Assembly: GCA_014378155.1 (NCBI GenBank)
Contig: JACMOF010000237.1
Span: forward strand, 1-6,936
DNA from: Caulobacter sp.
GTDB lineage: Bacteria; Pseudomonadota; Alphaproteobacteria; Caulobacterales; Caulobacteraceae
Direction: 5' to 3'
DNA: 6,936 bases
Numbering within the stretch: the stretch's first letter is position 1; each line of letters begins with the position of its first letter. The translations under genes were made by a program, and so were the position numbers. Under the pieces are notes generated by a model, which saw only the letters and a program-made list of their open reading frames with translations, was not told the origin of the DNA and did not search any database. Shown piece by piece: positions 1-6,239 of this stretch.

Positions 1-960
1 GTAGCTGGGCGGGCCGGCGGCGGCCTTGTGCTGCTGGCCGGTGACCACGTCGAACTTGACCACCGCATGGAGTTTGTCGTCGGCGCCCTCGGCCGGGGCG
101 TAGCCCTTGCCCTTCTGGGTGACGACATGGACCAGCACCGGCTTCTCGTCGAAGTTCTTGACGTTCTTTAGCACGCTGACCAGGGCGTCCATGTCGTGGC
201 CGTCGATCGGGCCGACATAGTGGAAGCCCAGTTCCTCGAAGAAGGTGCCGCCGGTGACCATGCCGCGGGCATATTCCTCGGCCTTCTTGGCCGCGTCGCG
301 CAGCGGCGTGGGCAGCTTCTCGACCACGGTCTTGCCCAGCTTGCGCACCTTGCGATAGGCGCCGCCGGAAACCAGGTTGGCCAGATAGGCGCTCATGCCG
401 CCCACCGGCGGGGCGATCGACATGTCGTTGTCGTTGAGGATGACGATCAGGCGCTTGGTGGTGTCGACCGCGGCGTTCATCGCCTCATAGGCCATGCCGG
501 CGCTCATCGAACCGTCGCCGATCACGGCGATGACGCTGTTGTTCTCGCCTTTCGCATCGCGGGCGGCGCAGAAGCCCAGGGCCGCCGAGATCGAGGTGGC
601 CGCGTGGGCCGCGCCGAACGGGTCGTATTCGCTCTCGGCCCGCTTGGTGAAGCCCGACAGGCCGCCGCCCTGGCGCAGGGTGCGGATGCGGTCGCGGCGA
701 CCGGTAAGGATCTTGTGCGGATAGGCCTGGTGGCCGACGTCCCAGATGACGATGTCCTTGGGCGTCTCGAACACGTGGTGCAGGGCGACGGTCAGCTCGA
801 CCACGCCCAGGCCCGCGCCCAGATGGCCGCCGGTCACCGAGACCGCGTCGATGGTCTCGGCCCGCACCTCGCTCGCCAACTGCTTGAGTTCAGCCACGCT
901 GAAGCCGCGCGTGTCGGCCGGTGACGAGATGGTGTCGAGAAGAGGGGTCAAAACAGGCAT
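1..960 (-). CDS. dxs: 1-deoxy-D-xylulose-5-phosphate synthase, N-terminal half (cut by left edge)
   Basis: This gene encodes the thiamine-diphosphate enzyme that condenses pyruvate with glyceraldehyde 3-phosphate to DXP, the first step of the MEP isoprenoid pathway and a source of precursor for thiamine and pyridoxal. The 320 visible residues are about half of a usual DXS of roughly 640. Landmarks are [19 protein letters not shown] (residues 43-61, with the conserved His46), GHQAYPHK (76-83), [18 protein letters not shown] (102-119), the ThDP/Mg motif IGDGS...LNDND (147-151 and 175-179), [12 protein letters not shown] (245-256) and [11 protein letters not shown] (281-291). The frame is open to base 1. 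The start is the ATG at 960-958, 17 bases after the ispA stop. No good Shine-Dalgarno is visible, so it is probably translated as part of the xseB-csaA-ispA-dxs message. The transketolase middle and C-terminal domains lie outside the window. The identification is near certain. Confidence 0.97.
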   Translation of the reverse strand, partial: MPVLTPLLDTISSPADTRGFSVAELKQLASEVRAETIDAVSVTGGHLGAGLGVVELTVALHHVFETPKDIVIWDVGHQAYPHKILTGRRDRIRTLRQGGGLSGFTKRAESEYDPFGAAHAATSISAALGFCAARDAKGENNSVIAVIGDGSMSAGMAYEAMNAAVDTTKRLIVILNDNDMSIAPPVGGMSAYLANLVSGGAYRKVRKLGKTVVEKLPTPLRDAAKKAEEYARGMVTGGTFFEELGFHYVGPIDGHDMDALVSVLKNVKNFDEKPVLVHVVTQKGKGYAPAEGADDKLHAVVKFDVVTGQQHKAAAGPPSY

Positions 961-977
961 GTCCGAAGAAAGCGCGG

Positions 978-1862
978 TCAGTTGCGTCGGTCCAGCACGA
1001 AATCCACGCTGCGACGCAGATGATCGGCTCGTTCGCCGAAAATATCGAGATGTGACTTGGTTTGCACGGCCAACAGGTTGACCCGCTCCTTGGCCGCGTC
1101 AAGGCCCAGCAGGGTGACGTAGTTGGCCTTGCCCTTGGCGTCGTCCTTGCCGCCGGCCGCCTTGCCCAGCACAGCCTCGTCGCCCTCGACGTCGAGAATG
1201 TCGTCGACGATCTGGTAGGCCAGGCCGAGGTCCTGGGCAAATCCCATCAGGGCCGAGCGCTCTTCCGGCTTGGCCCGGGCGATGATCAGCGGAATCTCGA
1301 AGGCAAACGCGACCAGGGCGCCGGTTTTCAGGCGCTGCATGCGGGCCACGGCCCCCAGGTCGTCGCGGACGCCCAGCAGGTCGATCATCTGGCCGCCGCA
1401 CATGCCTTTGGCGCCCGAGGCGATGGCCAGCTTGCGCACCAGCTCGGAGCGCACATTGCCATCGTCGTGAGTGTCGGGGTGGGCCATGATCTCAAAGGCC
1501 GCAGTCTGTAGCGCGTCGCCGGCCAGGATGGCCGTGGCCTCGTCGTACTGGATATGCACGGTTGGACGGCCGCGACGCATGTCGTCATCGTCCATGGCCG
1601 GCAGGTCGTCATGCACCAGGCTGTAGGCGTGGATACATTCCAGCGCGCAGGCCGCCCGCAGCACCGGTCGCTCGGGCAGGTCGAACATCTTGCCGGTTTC
1701 CAGGGCGAAGAATGGCCGCAGCCGTTTGCCAGGACCCAGGGCCGCATAGCGCATGGCCTCGGTCAGCCGGCTTTCCGGGCCCTCGGCGCGCGGCAACAGC
1801 TCGTCCAGCGCCACGGTCACGATATCTGCAGCTTGGACGATGCGCTTCTCGAGGTCGATCAA
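978..1862 (-). CDS. ispA: (2E,6E)-farnesyl diphosphate synthase
   Basis: This is a trans-isoprenyl diphosphate synthase, 294 residues long, which is normal for bacterial IspA. It adds two IPP units to DMAPP to give C15 farnesyl diphosphate for undecaprenyl phosphate, quinones and hopanoids. Visible motifs are GPGKRLRP (43-50), the first Asp-rich motif DDLPAMDD (85-92) in the context [22 protein letters not shown] (115-124), KTGAL (179-183) and the second Asp-rich motif YQIVDDILD (216-224). The two extra residues inside the first Asp motif and the Tyr five residues before it (Tyr80) fit bacterial type II FPP synthase. The start is read as TTG at 1862-1860. It overlaps the csaA stop as TTGA and has a GGGGGA ribosome site (1876-1871) 8 bases upstream. 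GTG codons at residues 15 and 17 would cut into the first helix and are less likely. A geranylgeranyl product cannot be fully excluded from sequence alone. Confidence 0.95.
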   Translation of the reverse strand: MIDLEKRIVQAADIVTVALDELLPRAEGPESRLTEAMRYAALGPGKRLRPFFALETGKMFDLPERPVLRAACALECIHAYSLVHDDLPAMDDDDMRRGRPTVHIQYDEATAILAGDALQTAAFEIMAHPDTHDDGNVRSELVRKLAIASGAKGMCGGQMIDLLGVRDDLGAVARMQRLKTGALVAFAFEIPLIIARAKPEERSALMGFAQDLGLAYQIVDDILDVEGDEAVLGKAAGGKDDAKGKANYVTLLGLDAAKERVNLLAVQTKSHLDIFGERADHLRRSVDFVLDRRN

Positions 1863-2209
1863 AACAGTTTTCCCCCGTTGGGAACGTCACGGTCCACATC
1901 GACCAGCACCACCCCGCCCTCGGCGTCGGGGAAGCCCAGGCACAGGACCTCCGACTTCATGGGTCCGATCTGGCGCGGCGGAAAATTGACCACGGCGGCC
2001 ACCCGGCGGCCGACCAGCTCGTCCAGCTGGTAGTGCTTGGTGACCTGGGCCGAGGACTTCTTGATCCCGATCGCGGGACCAAAATCGATGGTCAGCTTGT
2101 AGGCCGGCTTGCGCGCCTCTGGAAATGGAGCGGCCTCGATGATCGTGCCGATGCGAATATCGACGCGCTCGAAATCCTCATAGCCGATCTGGGGCGAGGC
2201 CTGACCCAT
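1859..2209 (-). CDS. csaA: CsaA-type tRNA-binding-fold protein
   Basis: This is a small single-domain protein of 116 residues with the tRNA_bind OB fold also found in Arc1p/Trbp111 and in the C-terminus of MetRS. It matches the CsaA pattern along its whole length: [14 protein letters not shown] (10-23), [16 protein letters not shown] (29-44), [14 protein letters not shown] (47-60), [20 protein letters not shown] (73-92) and VPNGGKLF at the C-terminus. Bacillus CsaA is a homodimer described as a secretion-related chaperone, but the fold binds RNA and the role in Gram-negatives is unclear. The ATG (2209-2207) shares one base with the xseB stop (TGATG), and its own stop overlaps the ispA start (TTGA). 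It therefore looks translationally coupled on both sides. It has no Shine-Dalgarno of its own. The family call is strong; the function is open. Confidence 0.92.
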   Translation of the reverse strand: MGQASPQIGYEDFERVDIRIGTIIEAAPFPEARKPAYKLTIDFGPAIGIKKSSAQVTKHYQLDELVGRRVAAVVNFPPRQIGPMKSEVLCLGFPDAEGGVVLVDVDRDVPNGGKLF

Positions 2210-2451
2210 CAGTTGAACTCGGCCGCCTCGGCGGTCACGGCCCCGCCTTGGCCGAGCACGATCTTTTCGACCTTCAGGCGAGCGGCTTCCAGCTTCTTCT
2301 CGCAATGGGCCTTCAGCGCAGCGCCATCTTCGTAGATCTCGATCGAGCGCTCGAGCTCGGCCTTGCCGGACTCCAACTCGCCGACGATCTGCTCCAGCCT
2401 GGCCAAGGCCTGCTCGAAGCTCATGCCTTCAAGATCTTGCGGACTGATCAT
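2209..2451 (-). CDS. xseB: Exodeoxyribonuclease VII small subunit
   Basis: This is the small regulatory subunit of exonuclease VII, several copies of which bind one XseA and permit processive single-strand DNA degradation to oligonucleotides. It has 80 residues, the usual size. The sequence shows the family signature MSFEQALARLEQIVGELESGKAELERSIEIYEDG (about residues 10-43) followed by a second helix KAHCEKKLEAARLKVEKI (47-64), giving the expected two-helix hairpin. The start is ATG at 2451-2449 with GGAG at 2460-2457, 5 bases upstream. It is the first gene of the xseB-csaA-ispA-dxs unit. The catalytic partner xseA is not in the window. The tail after residue 65 (GQGGAVTAEAAEFN) is low-complexity and probably disordered. 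Confidence 0.95.
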   Translation of the reverse strand: MISPQDLEGMSFEQALARLEQIVGELESGKAELERSIEIYEDGAALKAHCEKKLEAARLKVEKIVLGQGGAVTAEAAEFN

Positions 2452-2456
2452 TTCTA

Positions 2457-2460
2457 CTCC
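2457..2460 (-). promoter_or_regulatory. Ribosome binding site of xseB
   Basis: GGAG read on the minus strand, 5 bases before the xseB ATG. It is the clearest Shine-Dalgarno in the left operon and supports this gene as its translational entry point. Confidence 0.6.
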
Positions 2461-2475
2461 GGGGCGAACCGGCGC

Positions 2476-2504
2476 ACCCTAGTGGCGGGGCGCCGCTCGG
2501 GCAA
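2476..2504 (-). promoter_or_regulatory. Candidate housekeeping promoter for xseB-csaA-ispA-dxs
   Basis: On the minus strand TTGCCC (2504-2499) and TAGGGT (2481-2476) are separated by exactly 17 bases. The -35 keeps TTG and the -10 keeps the key T-A---T positions. Initiation would be expected near 2469, about 18 bases before the xseB ATG. This lies in the 120-base gap (2452-2571) between the phosphatase stop and xseB, which otherwise contains nothing recognisable. G+C is high, so chance matches are possible; mapping the 5' end would settle it. Confidence 0.35.
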
Positions 2505-2571
2505 CGCCGTTGGCTCGGCATTTGGTGAACGAAGTTCAGGGGATGGACGCGGCTGACGCTCTGACGGGCGC

Positions 2572-3186
2572 CTAGACCCGCTCGAAGCGCTTCACGCACC
2601 AGTATTTGAACCCCTGGTCCAGGGTCTTCTTCAGGCCGCGCTTCTGCAGGGACAAGCCGATCATGGTGTTGAAGAAGCCATGGGCGATCAGCAACACTTC
2701 CTGGCCGTTCTCGGACAGGCCGATCAGCAGGTCGGCGGCCTGGTCTGCGCGGGTGTCGGCTTCGGCGCGGCTCTCCTGGCCGGCATGGTGATCGAAGAAC
2801 CACCACCAGAAACGGGCGAAAAAGCCCCAGTTCTTGGGCGACATGCGGATCCAGGGCGGCCAGGGCGGCGGCGGCAGCGGGGCCTCGATGAACAGCGGAT
2901 CGCGCGCGAACGCCCTGCCGGCGGCGACCGCGTCAGCGGTCTCGATCGAGCGGCGGCGGGTCGAGGCGACGATGACGCCGGCCCGCTGGGCGGTGGTCAG
3001 CAGCGAGGCGGGCGGCGTCTGGCCGGGCAACAAGCCGCCCTCCTCGTAGCGCGCCCACCATTCGCCATAGGCCGGAGCGTTGAAGCGGATCTTGCGCGAC
3101 AGGGCCGGTTCGCCGTGACGAGCCAGCGTGATGGCGCCGGGCCGGACAGCCGGGAAAAGGTGGTCGGCGCTGGGTTCGTCGGCCAT
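2572..3186 (-). CDS. Histidine phosphatase superfamily protein (phosphoglycerate mutase-like)
   Basis: This is a branch-1 histidine phosphatase-type protein of 204 residues; its substrate is unknown. The phosphohistidine motif LARHGEP is at residues 21-27 (Arg23, nucleophile His24). A second arginine cluster STRRRSIETA (75-84) matches the SSxxRxxxTA motif, and the second catalytic histidine lies in LLIAHGFFN (His149). Glu101, just before a proline run, may be the acid/base. Between residues 104 and 131 is a striking proline- and tryptophan-rich stretch (PPPPWPPW and later FWWWFF), not usual for the core fold, that could form a hydrophobic cap. The ATG at 3186-3184 is chosen because it leaves a normal short lead to RHG. 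It has no clear ribosome site. A GTG at 3237-3235, overlapping the upstream stop as GTGA, would add 17 residues and is the main alternative. It is probably co-transcribed with the deacetylase-like gene 47 bases upstream. Confidence 0.85.
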   Translation of the reverse strand: MADEPSADHLFPAVRPGAITLARHGEPALSRKIRFNAPAYGEWWARYEEGGLLPGQTPPASLLTTAQRAGVIVASTRRRSIETADAVAAGRAFARDPLFIEAPLPPPPWPPWIRMSPKNWGFFARFWWWFFDHHAGQESRAEADTRADQAADLLIGLSENGQEVLLIAHGFFNTMIGLSLQKRGLKKTLDQGFKYWCVKRFERV

Positions 3187-3187
3187 A

Positions 3188-3223
3188 GATTCTGGAAGCT
3201 CGACTTCGCGCCGTGCGCGAATC
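3188..3223. promoter_or_regulatory. Pair of GANTC (CcrM-type) methylation sites
   Basis: GATTC at 3188-3192 and GAATC at 3219-3223 lie in the 47-base gap between the deacetylase-like gene and the phosphatase, the nearer one 1 base from the phosphatase ATG. By eye only three other GANTC sites occur in the window (1292, 2369 and 3555), all inside genes. In Caulobacter, adenine methylation of GANTC by CcrM can influence cell-cycle promoters. Whether a promoter exists here is not shown. Confidence 0.5.
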
Positions 3224-3233
3224 CCTGAGCCCT

Positions 3234-4154
3234 TCACCCCTCCTGCAACGCTTTGACATGGGCGGCCGCCGAGCGGCCGAGCGCTTCTAGGTCGTAGCCG
3301 CCCTCGAGCGAGGAAACAATACGCCCGCCGCATCGGCGGTTGGCCACCGAGACGATCGCCCGGGTCGCCCAGGCGAAATCCTCGGCCTCCAGGCTTTGCT
3401 GGGCCAAGGGGTCGCGGACATGGGCGTCGAAGCCGGCCGACACCAGGATCAGGTCCGGCGCGAAGCCATCGACCTGATCCATCAGCCCCTCGAAGCCGTA
3501 GCGCCAGGCTTCTCGAGGCGCATGGGGCGGCACGATGGCGTTGGCGACATTGCCGACTCCGGTCTCCGCCGGATCGCCGGTGCCCGGATAGAGCGGCGAC
3601 TGGTGGATCGAGGCGAAGAAAACCGAGGCGTCGTTCTCGAACGCGGCCTGGGTGCCGTTACCGTGGTGAACGTCGAAATCGACGATGGCCACGCGCTTCA
3701 GGCCCGAGGCCTGGGCCACGCGAGCGGCCACGGCGATGTTGGAGAACACGCAAAAGCCCATCGCGGCGTCCGGCTCTGCATGGTGCCCCGGCGGGCGAAC
3801 GGCGCAGAAGGCCCGGGTGCGTTGGCCCGCCGCCACGGCCCGCACGGCGGCGGTCACCGCCCCGGCCGCCCGGCGCGCGGCCTTCAGGCTGCCGGTCGAC
3901 AGGATGGTGTCAGGGTCCAGGGCCCGGGTCCCGCCATGCGGAGCGGCGGCCAGGATGGTCTCGATGTAGTCCTGCGGATGCACCAGGGCCAGATCGGCCA
4001 GATCGACCAGCGGGGCCTCGAAGATCTCCAGGTCCAGCCCGCCGTCGTCCTCCAGCGCGTCGATCACCGCCCGCAGGCGCTCTGGTCGTTCGGCATGGCC
4101 GTCGCCGGGCCGATGGTCGAGCATGTCGGCATGGGTGTGAAGCGCCACCTCCAT
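3234..4154 (-). CDS. Histone deacetylase family protein (zinc amidohydrolase; acetylpolyamine/acetyl-lysine type)
   Basis: This is a zinc-dependent amidohydrolase of the arginase-deacetylase fold, 306 residues with no extra domain. Such enzymes remove acetyl or related acyl groups from lysine or polyamines; the substrate here is unknown. All active-site elements are present: RPPGHHAEP (120-128, catalytic His124-His125), IVDFDVHHGNGTQ (157-169, zinc ligands Asp161 and His163), SIHQSPLYPGTG (182-193), SAGFDAH (239-245, third ligand Asp243) and LEGGYD (283-288, catalytic Tyr287). The protein should therefore be active. There is no signal peptide, so it is cytoplasmic. The ATG (4154-4152) is 2 bases after the stop of the HxlR-type regulator, with AAGG at 4168-4165 as ribosome site, so the two genes are almost certainly one transcript. 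The length and lack of an obvious long insertion make a plain HDAC-like protein more likely than a dimeric acetylpolyamine amidohydrolase, but this is not decisive. Confidence 0.93.
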   Translation of the reverse strand: MEVALHTHADMLDHRPGDGHAERPERLRAVIDALEDDGGLDLEIFEAPLVDLADLALVHPQDYIETILAAAPHGGTRALDPDTILSTGSLKAARRAAGAVTAAVRAVAAGQRTRAFCAVRPPGHHAEPDAAMGFCVFSNIAVAARVAQASGLKRVAIVDFDVHHGNGTQAAFENDASVFFASIHQSPLYPGTGDPAETGVGNVANAIVPPHAPREAWRYGFEGLMDQVDGFAPDLILVSAGFDAHVRDPLAQQSLEAEDFAWATRAIVSVANRRCGGRIVSSLEGGYDLEALGRSAAAHVKALQEG

Positions 4155-4156
4155 GA

Positions 4157-4504
4157 TCAGCCCACCTTGCGCGGCGTGAAGACGACCGGCGGACTGGCCA
4201 ACAGGTTGGCGTCGCCCCAGGCCTTGAGGGCCACGATCACCGGCTCCAGACTGCGGCCGCGCGCCGACAGGGCGTAGTCGACGCGTGGCGGGACCTGGGC
4301 GTGAACGGTGCGGACAATCAGACCGTCGCGCTCCAGCTCCCGCAATTGCTTGGTCAACATCCGCTGGGTCACAGCGCCCAGTCGCCGCCCCAGGGCGCTG
4401 AACCTCAGCCCGCCGCTCAGCAGGTGGTAGAGGATGACGCCCTTCCACTTGCCGTCGATCAGACCCAGCGTCGCCTCGACGCCGCACTCCTTCGGATCGT
4501 CCAC
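4157..4504 (-). CDS. HxlR-family winged-helix transcriptional regulator with one N-terminal cysteine
   Basis: This is a 115-residue DNA-binding regulator of the HxlR family, acting as a dimer. Signature segments are CGVEATLGLIDGKWKGVILYHL (7-28), LRFSALGRRLGAVTQRMLTKQLRELERDGLI (33-63, the helix-turn-helix and recognition helix) and the wing VPPRVDYALSARGRSL (71-86). The only cysteine is Cys7, placed like the redox-sensing cysteine of YodB/HypR/CatR-type members that respond to quinones, diamide or aldehydes. The start is GTG at 4504-4502, with AAGGAG (4516-4511) 6 bases upstream; this site decides the start although the frame is open to 4618. The gene is divergent from a quinone oxidoreductase-type gene and 2 bases ahead of the deacetylase gene, so it probably controls both directions and itself. 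Sensing through Cys7 is inference. Confidence 0.92.
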   Translation of the reverse strand: MDDPKECGVEATLGLIDGKWKGVILYHLLSGGLRFSALGRRLGAVTQRMLTKQLRELERDGLIVRTVHAQVPPRVDYALSARGRSLEPVIVALKAWGDANLLASPPVVFTPRKVG

Positions 4505-4510
4505 GGCTCG

Positions 4511-4516
4511 CTCCTT
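4511..4516 (-). promoter_or_regulatory. Ribosome binding site fixing the GTG start of the HxlR-type regulator
   Basis: AAGGAG on the minus strand, 6 bases before GTG 4504. It is the strongest Shine-Dalgarno in the window and is the reason for preferring GTG over any upstream start. Confidence 0.7.
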
Positions 4517-4517
4517 G

Positions 4518-4533
4518 GTATCCCGATGGATAC
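4518..4533. promoter_or_regulatory. Candidate HxlR operator (perfect inverted repeat)
   Basis: GTATCC-CGAT-GGATAC is a perfect 6-base inverted repeat with a 4-base spacer. It sits directly upstream of the regulator's ribosome site and overlaps the only plausible -10 for that gene (minus-strand TAGTAT, 4535-4530). Further short symmetry follows on the plus strand: CGTAC repeated directly at 4536-4540 and 4551-4555, and AAGT-N4-ACTT at 4546-4557. Its place between divergent genes suggests it is the site bound by the regulator; binding is not demonstrated. Confidence 0.5.
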
Positions 4534-4585
4534 TACGTACAGAAAAAGTCCGTACTTGCGAAGTTGGCTGCGGCAAGCGATCTCG

Positions 4586-4605
4586 TGCGGCGCGGCGGCG
4601 CCGCA
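4586..4605 (+). promoter_or_regulatory. GC-rich stem-loop in the leader of the oxidoreductase gene
   Basis: TGCGGCGC (4586-4593), loop GGCG and GCGCCGCA (4598-4605) form a perfect 8-base-pair stem. It ends 5 bases before the GGAG ribosome site (4611-4614) of the downstream gene. No U tract follows, so it is not a standard intrinsic terminator. If transcription starts upstream of it, it would be a strong RNA hairpin next to the ribosome site; otherwise it may be a DNA-level site. Confidence 0.4.
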
Positions 4606-4623
4606 ATTTCGGAGACACTGCCC

Positions 4624-5631
4624 ATGAAGATCGTTGGCTTCCGCGAGCCCTTGCCTCTCACCGAGCCGAGCGCCTTGCTGGATCTTGAGGCCGCCGAGCC
4701 GACGGCGACGGGCCACGACCTTCTGGTCCGCATCAAGGCGGTTTCGGTGAACCCGGTCGACACCAAGGTCCGCAGTAGCGCCGAGCCGCCGGCCGGCGAG
4801 CCCCGGATCCTCGGCTTTGACGCGGCCGGTGTCGTCGAGGCTGTCGGCGAGGCCGTCACGCTGTTCGCGCCCGGCGACGAGGTCTTCTACGCCGGCGCCA
4901 TCGGCCGGCCGGGCTCGAACGCCGAGTTGCAGGTTGTCGACGAGCGCATCGTCGGCCGCAAGCCAGCAAGCCTAGGCTTCGCCGAGGCGGCGGCCATGCC
5001 CCTGACCTTCATCACCGCCTGGGAGATGCTGTTCGACCGGTTCGACGTAGCCCGTGACGGCGGTGAGGGCCAGACCCTGGTGATCATCGGCGGGGCCGGC
5101 GGGGTGGGGTCGGCGATGATCCAACTGGCGCGCAAGCTGACCCAACTGACAGTGGTCGCCAGCGCCTCGCGCGACGAGACCCGCCAATGGGTCGGCGAAC
5201 TCGGCGCGCATCAAATCTTCGACCATTCGCAGCCCCTGGCCGACGAACTGGCCCGGTTGGGCGCCACCGACCCGGCCTATATCGCCTGCCTGACCCATAG
5301 CGCCGAGCATTTCCCGGCCGTCACCGCGGCCATTGGCCTGCAGGGCAAGATCGGCATCATCGAGGCCGACGGACCGATCGACATTCGCCCGTTGCATTAC
5401 AAGAGCGCCTCGATCCATTGGGAATTCATGTTCGCCCGACCGCAAGGCACGCCGGACATGATCGCCCAGCACCATCTGCTCAATGCCGTGGCCGACCTGG
5501 TCGATCAGGGCGTGTTGCGCACCACCCTGACCGCCGTGGTCGGCAAGATCCGCGCCGCCGACCTGATCGAGGCCCATCGTCAGGTGGAAGGCGGCCGGGT
5601 CATCGGCAAGCTGGTGCTCGAGGGCTTCTAG
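4624..5631 (+). CDS. Zinc-free MDR-family quinone oxidoreductase / 'zinc-binding alcohol dehydrogenase family' protein
   Basis: This is an NADPH-dependent medium-chain dehydrogenase/reductase of 335 residues, close to the quinone oxidoreductase (QOR) branch. The N-terminal GroES-like domain carries VSVNPVDTKVR (40-50), GFDAAGVVEAVG (64-75) and GDEVFYAG (84-91). The Rossmann domain has VIIGGAGGVGSAMIQLAR (153-170), in which AGGVGS is the NAD(P)-binding turn. The zinc-ligand cysteines and His of true alcohol dehydrogenases are absent; the only cysteine is Cys222. The zinc in the common family name is therefore misleading, and reduction of quinones or enones is more likely. The ATG at 4624 has GGAG at 4611-4614, 9 bases upstream; the frame also runs open to 4564 without a ribosome site. 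It is divergent from the HxlR-type regulator, the usual arrangement for target and repressor. The exact substrate is unknown. Confidence 0.9.
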   Translation: MKIVGFREPLPLTEPSALLDLEAAEPTATGHDLLVRIKAVSVNPVDTKVRSSAEPPAGEPRILGFDAAGVVEAVGEAVTLFAPGDEVFYAGAIGRPGSNAELQVVDERIVGRKPASLGFAEAAAMPLTFITAWEMLFDRFDVARDGGEGQTLVIIGGAGGVGSAMIQLARKLTQLTVVASASRDETRQWVGELGAHQIFDHSQPLADELARLGATDPAYIACLTHSAEHFPAVTAAIGLQGKIGIIEADGPIDIRPLHYKSASIHWEFMFARPQGTPDMIAQHHLLNAVADLVDQGVLRTTLTAVVGKIRAADLIEAHRQVEGGRVIGKLVLEGF

Positions 5632-5664
5632 ACGATCGGCGCGCGCGGCGGCTATGTCTCGGCC

Positions 5665-6180
5665 ATGAGCCTCGACATCCGCCGCGCCACGCCCGCCGAC
5701 GCCGACACCCTGTCCTCGCTGGGGGCCCGCACCTTCAGCGAAACCTTCGGCCATCTCTACCCGTCCGAGGACCTGGAGACCTTCCTGGCCTATGCCTACG
5801 GCCTGGAACGCACCCGGCGAGACCTGGCCGATCCAGCGAAGGCGAGCTGGCTGCTGGAGGACGAGGACGGCGAGGCCATCGGCTACGCCACCGCCGGACC
5901 CTGCGGCCTGCCCCATGCGAAGGCCTCGGCCGAGCACGGGGAATTGCACCGGCTCTATGTGCTGAAGGCCATGCAGGGTGGAGGCCGAGGGTCACTGCTC
6001 CTGACCACCGCGCTCGACTGGCTGGTGAAGGCCGGTCCTCGCCCACTGTGGATCGGCGTTTTCTCGGAGAACCTGGGCGCGCAGAAGCTTTATGCGCGGC
6101 TGGGGTTCGAGAAGGTCGGGGAATATCGCTTCCCGGTCGGCGAGACGCAGGACCTGGAGTTCATCCTGAGACGGGGGTGA
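5665..6180 (+). CDS. GNAT-family N-acetyltransferase, PaiA-like
   Basis: This is an acetyl-CoA-dependent acetyltransferase of 171 residues, a normal single GNAT domain. Motif A is LHRLYVLKAMQGGGRGSLLL (94-113), with QGGGRG as the acetyl-CoA pyrophosphate loop. Motif B is WIGVFSENLGAQKLYARLGFEKVGE (129-153). The N-terminal TFSETFGHLYPSEDLETFLAYAY (23-45) and the end FPVGETQDLEFILRR resemble Bacillus PaiA, which acetylates spermidine and spermine, so a polyamine or other amine substrate is plausible but unproven. The start ATG 5665 has no Shine-Dalgarno. A four-codon frame beginning at ATG 5654 ends with a TGA overlapping it (ATGA), which could allow re-initiation or be chance. It lies 33 bases after the oxidoreductase stop on the same strand and is possibly co-transcribed. 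A large inverted-repeat element begins about 10 bases downstream. Confidence 0.9.
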   Translation: MSLDIRRATPADADTLSSLGARTFSETFGHLYPSEDLETFLAYAYGLERTRRDLADPAKASWLLEDEDGEAIGYATAGPCGLPHAKASAEHGELHRLYVLKAMQGGGRGSLLLTTALDWLVKAGPRPLWIGVFSENLGAQKLYARLGFEKVGEYRFPVGETQDLEFILRRG

Positions 6181-6239
6181 AAACCCAATTCCTCCCCCCA
6201 TGGGGCATGGCAATCGCAGATGAGCGCGAGACGACTTCC

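Noticed and set aside
196..924. Long open frame on the plus strand opposite dxs
   Set aside because: It is antisense to a clearly recognised dxs; the His/Gly/Ala/Arg-rich translation is typical of a shadow frame in GC-rich DNA.
3396..4277. Open frame of about 290 codons on the plus strand
   Set aside because: It lies opposite the deacetylase gene, whose complete catalytic motifs are on the other strand; no recognisable domain is seen in this frame.
4515..4543. Possible plus-strand promoter TTGGTA-N17-TACAGA for the oxidoreductase
   Set aside because: Too few matches in the -10 and no supporting context beyond position; not strong enough to list as a feature.
5654..5668. Four-codon upstream frame (ATG to TGA) overlapping the GNAT start as ATGA
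   Set aside because: It has no ribosome site and can easily arise by chance; mentioned in the gene entry only as a possibility.
4972..5949. Open frame of about 325 codons on the minus strand
   Set aside because: It is opposite the oxidoreductase and GNAT genes and spans both and their gap; composition is that of a shadow frame.
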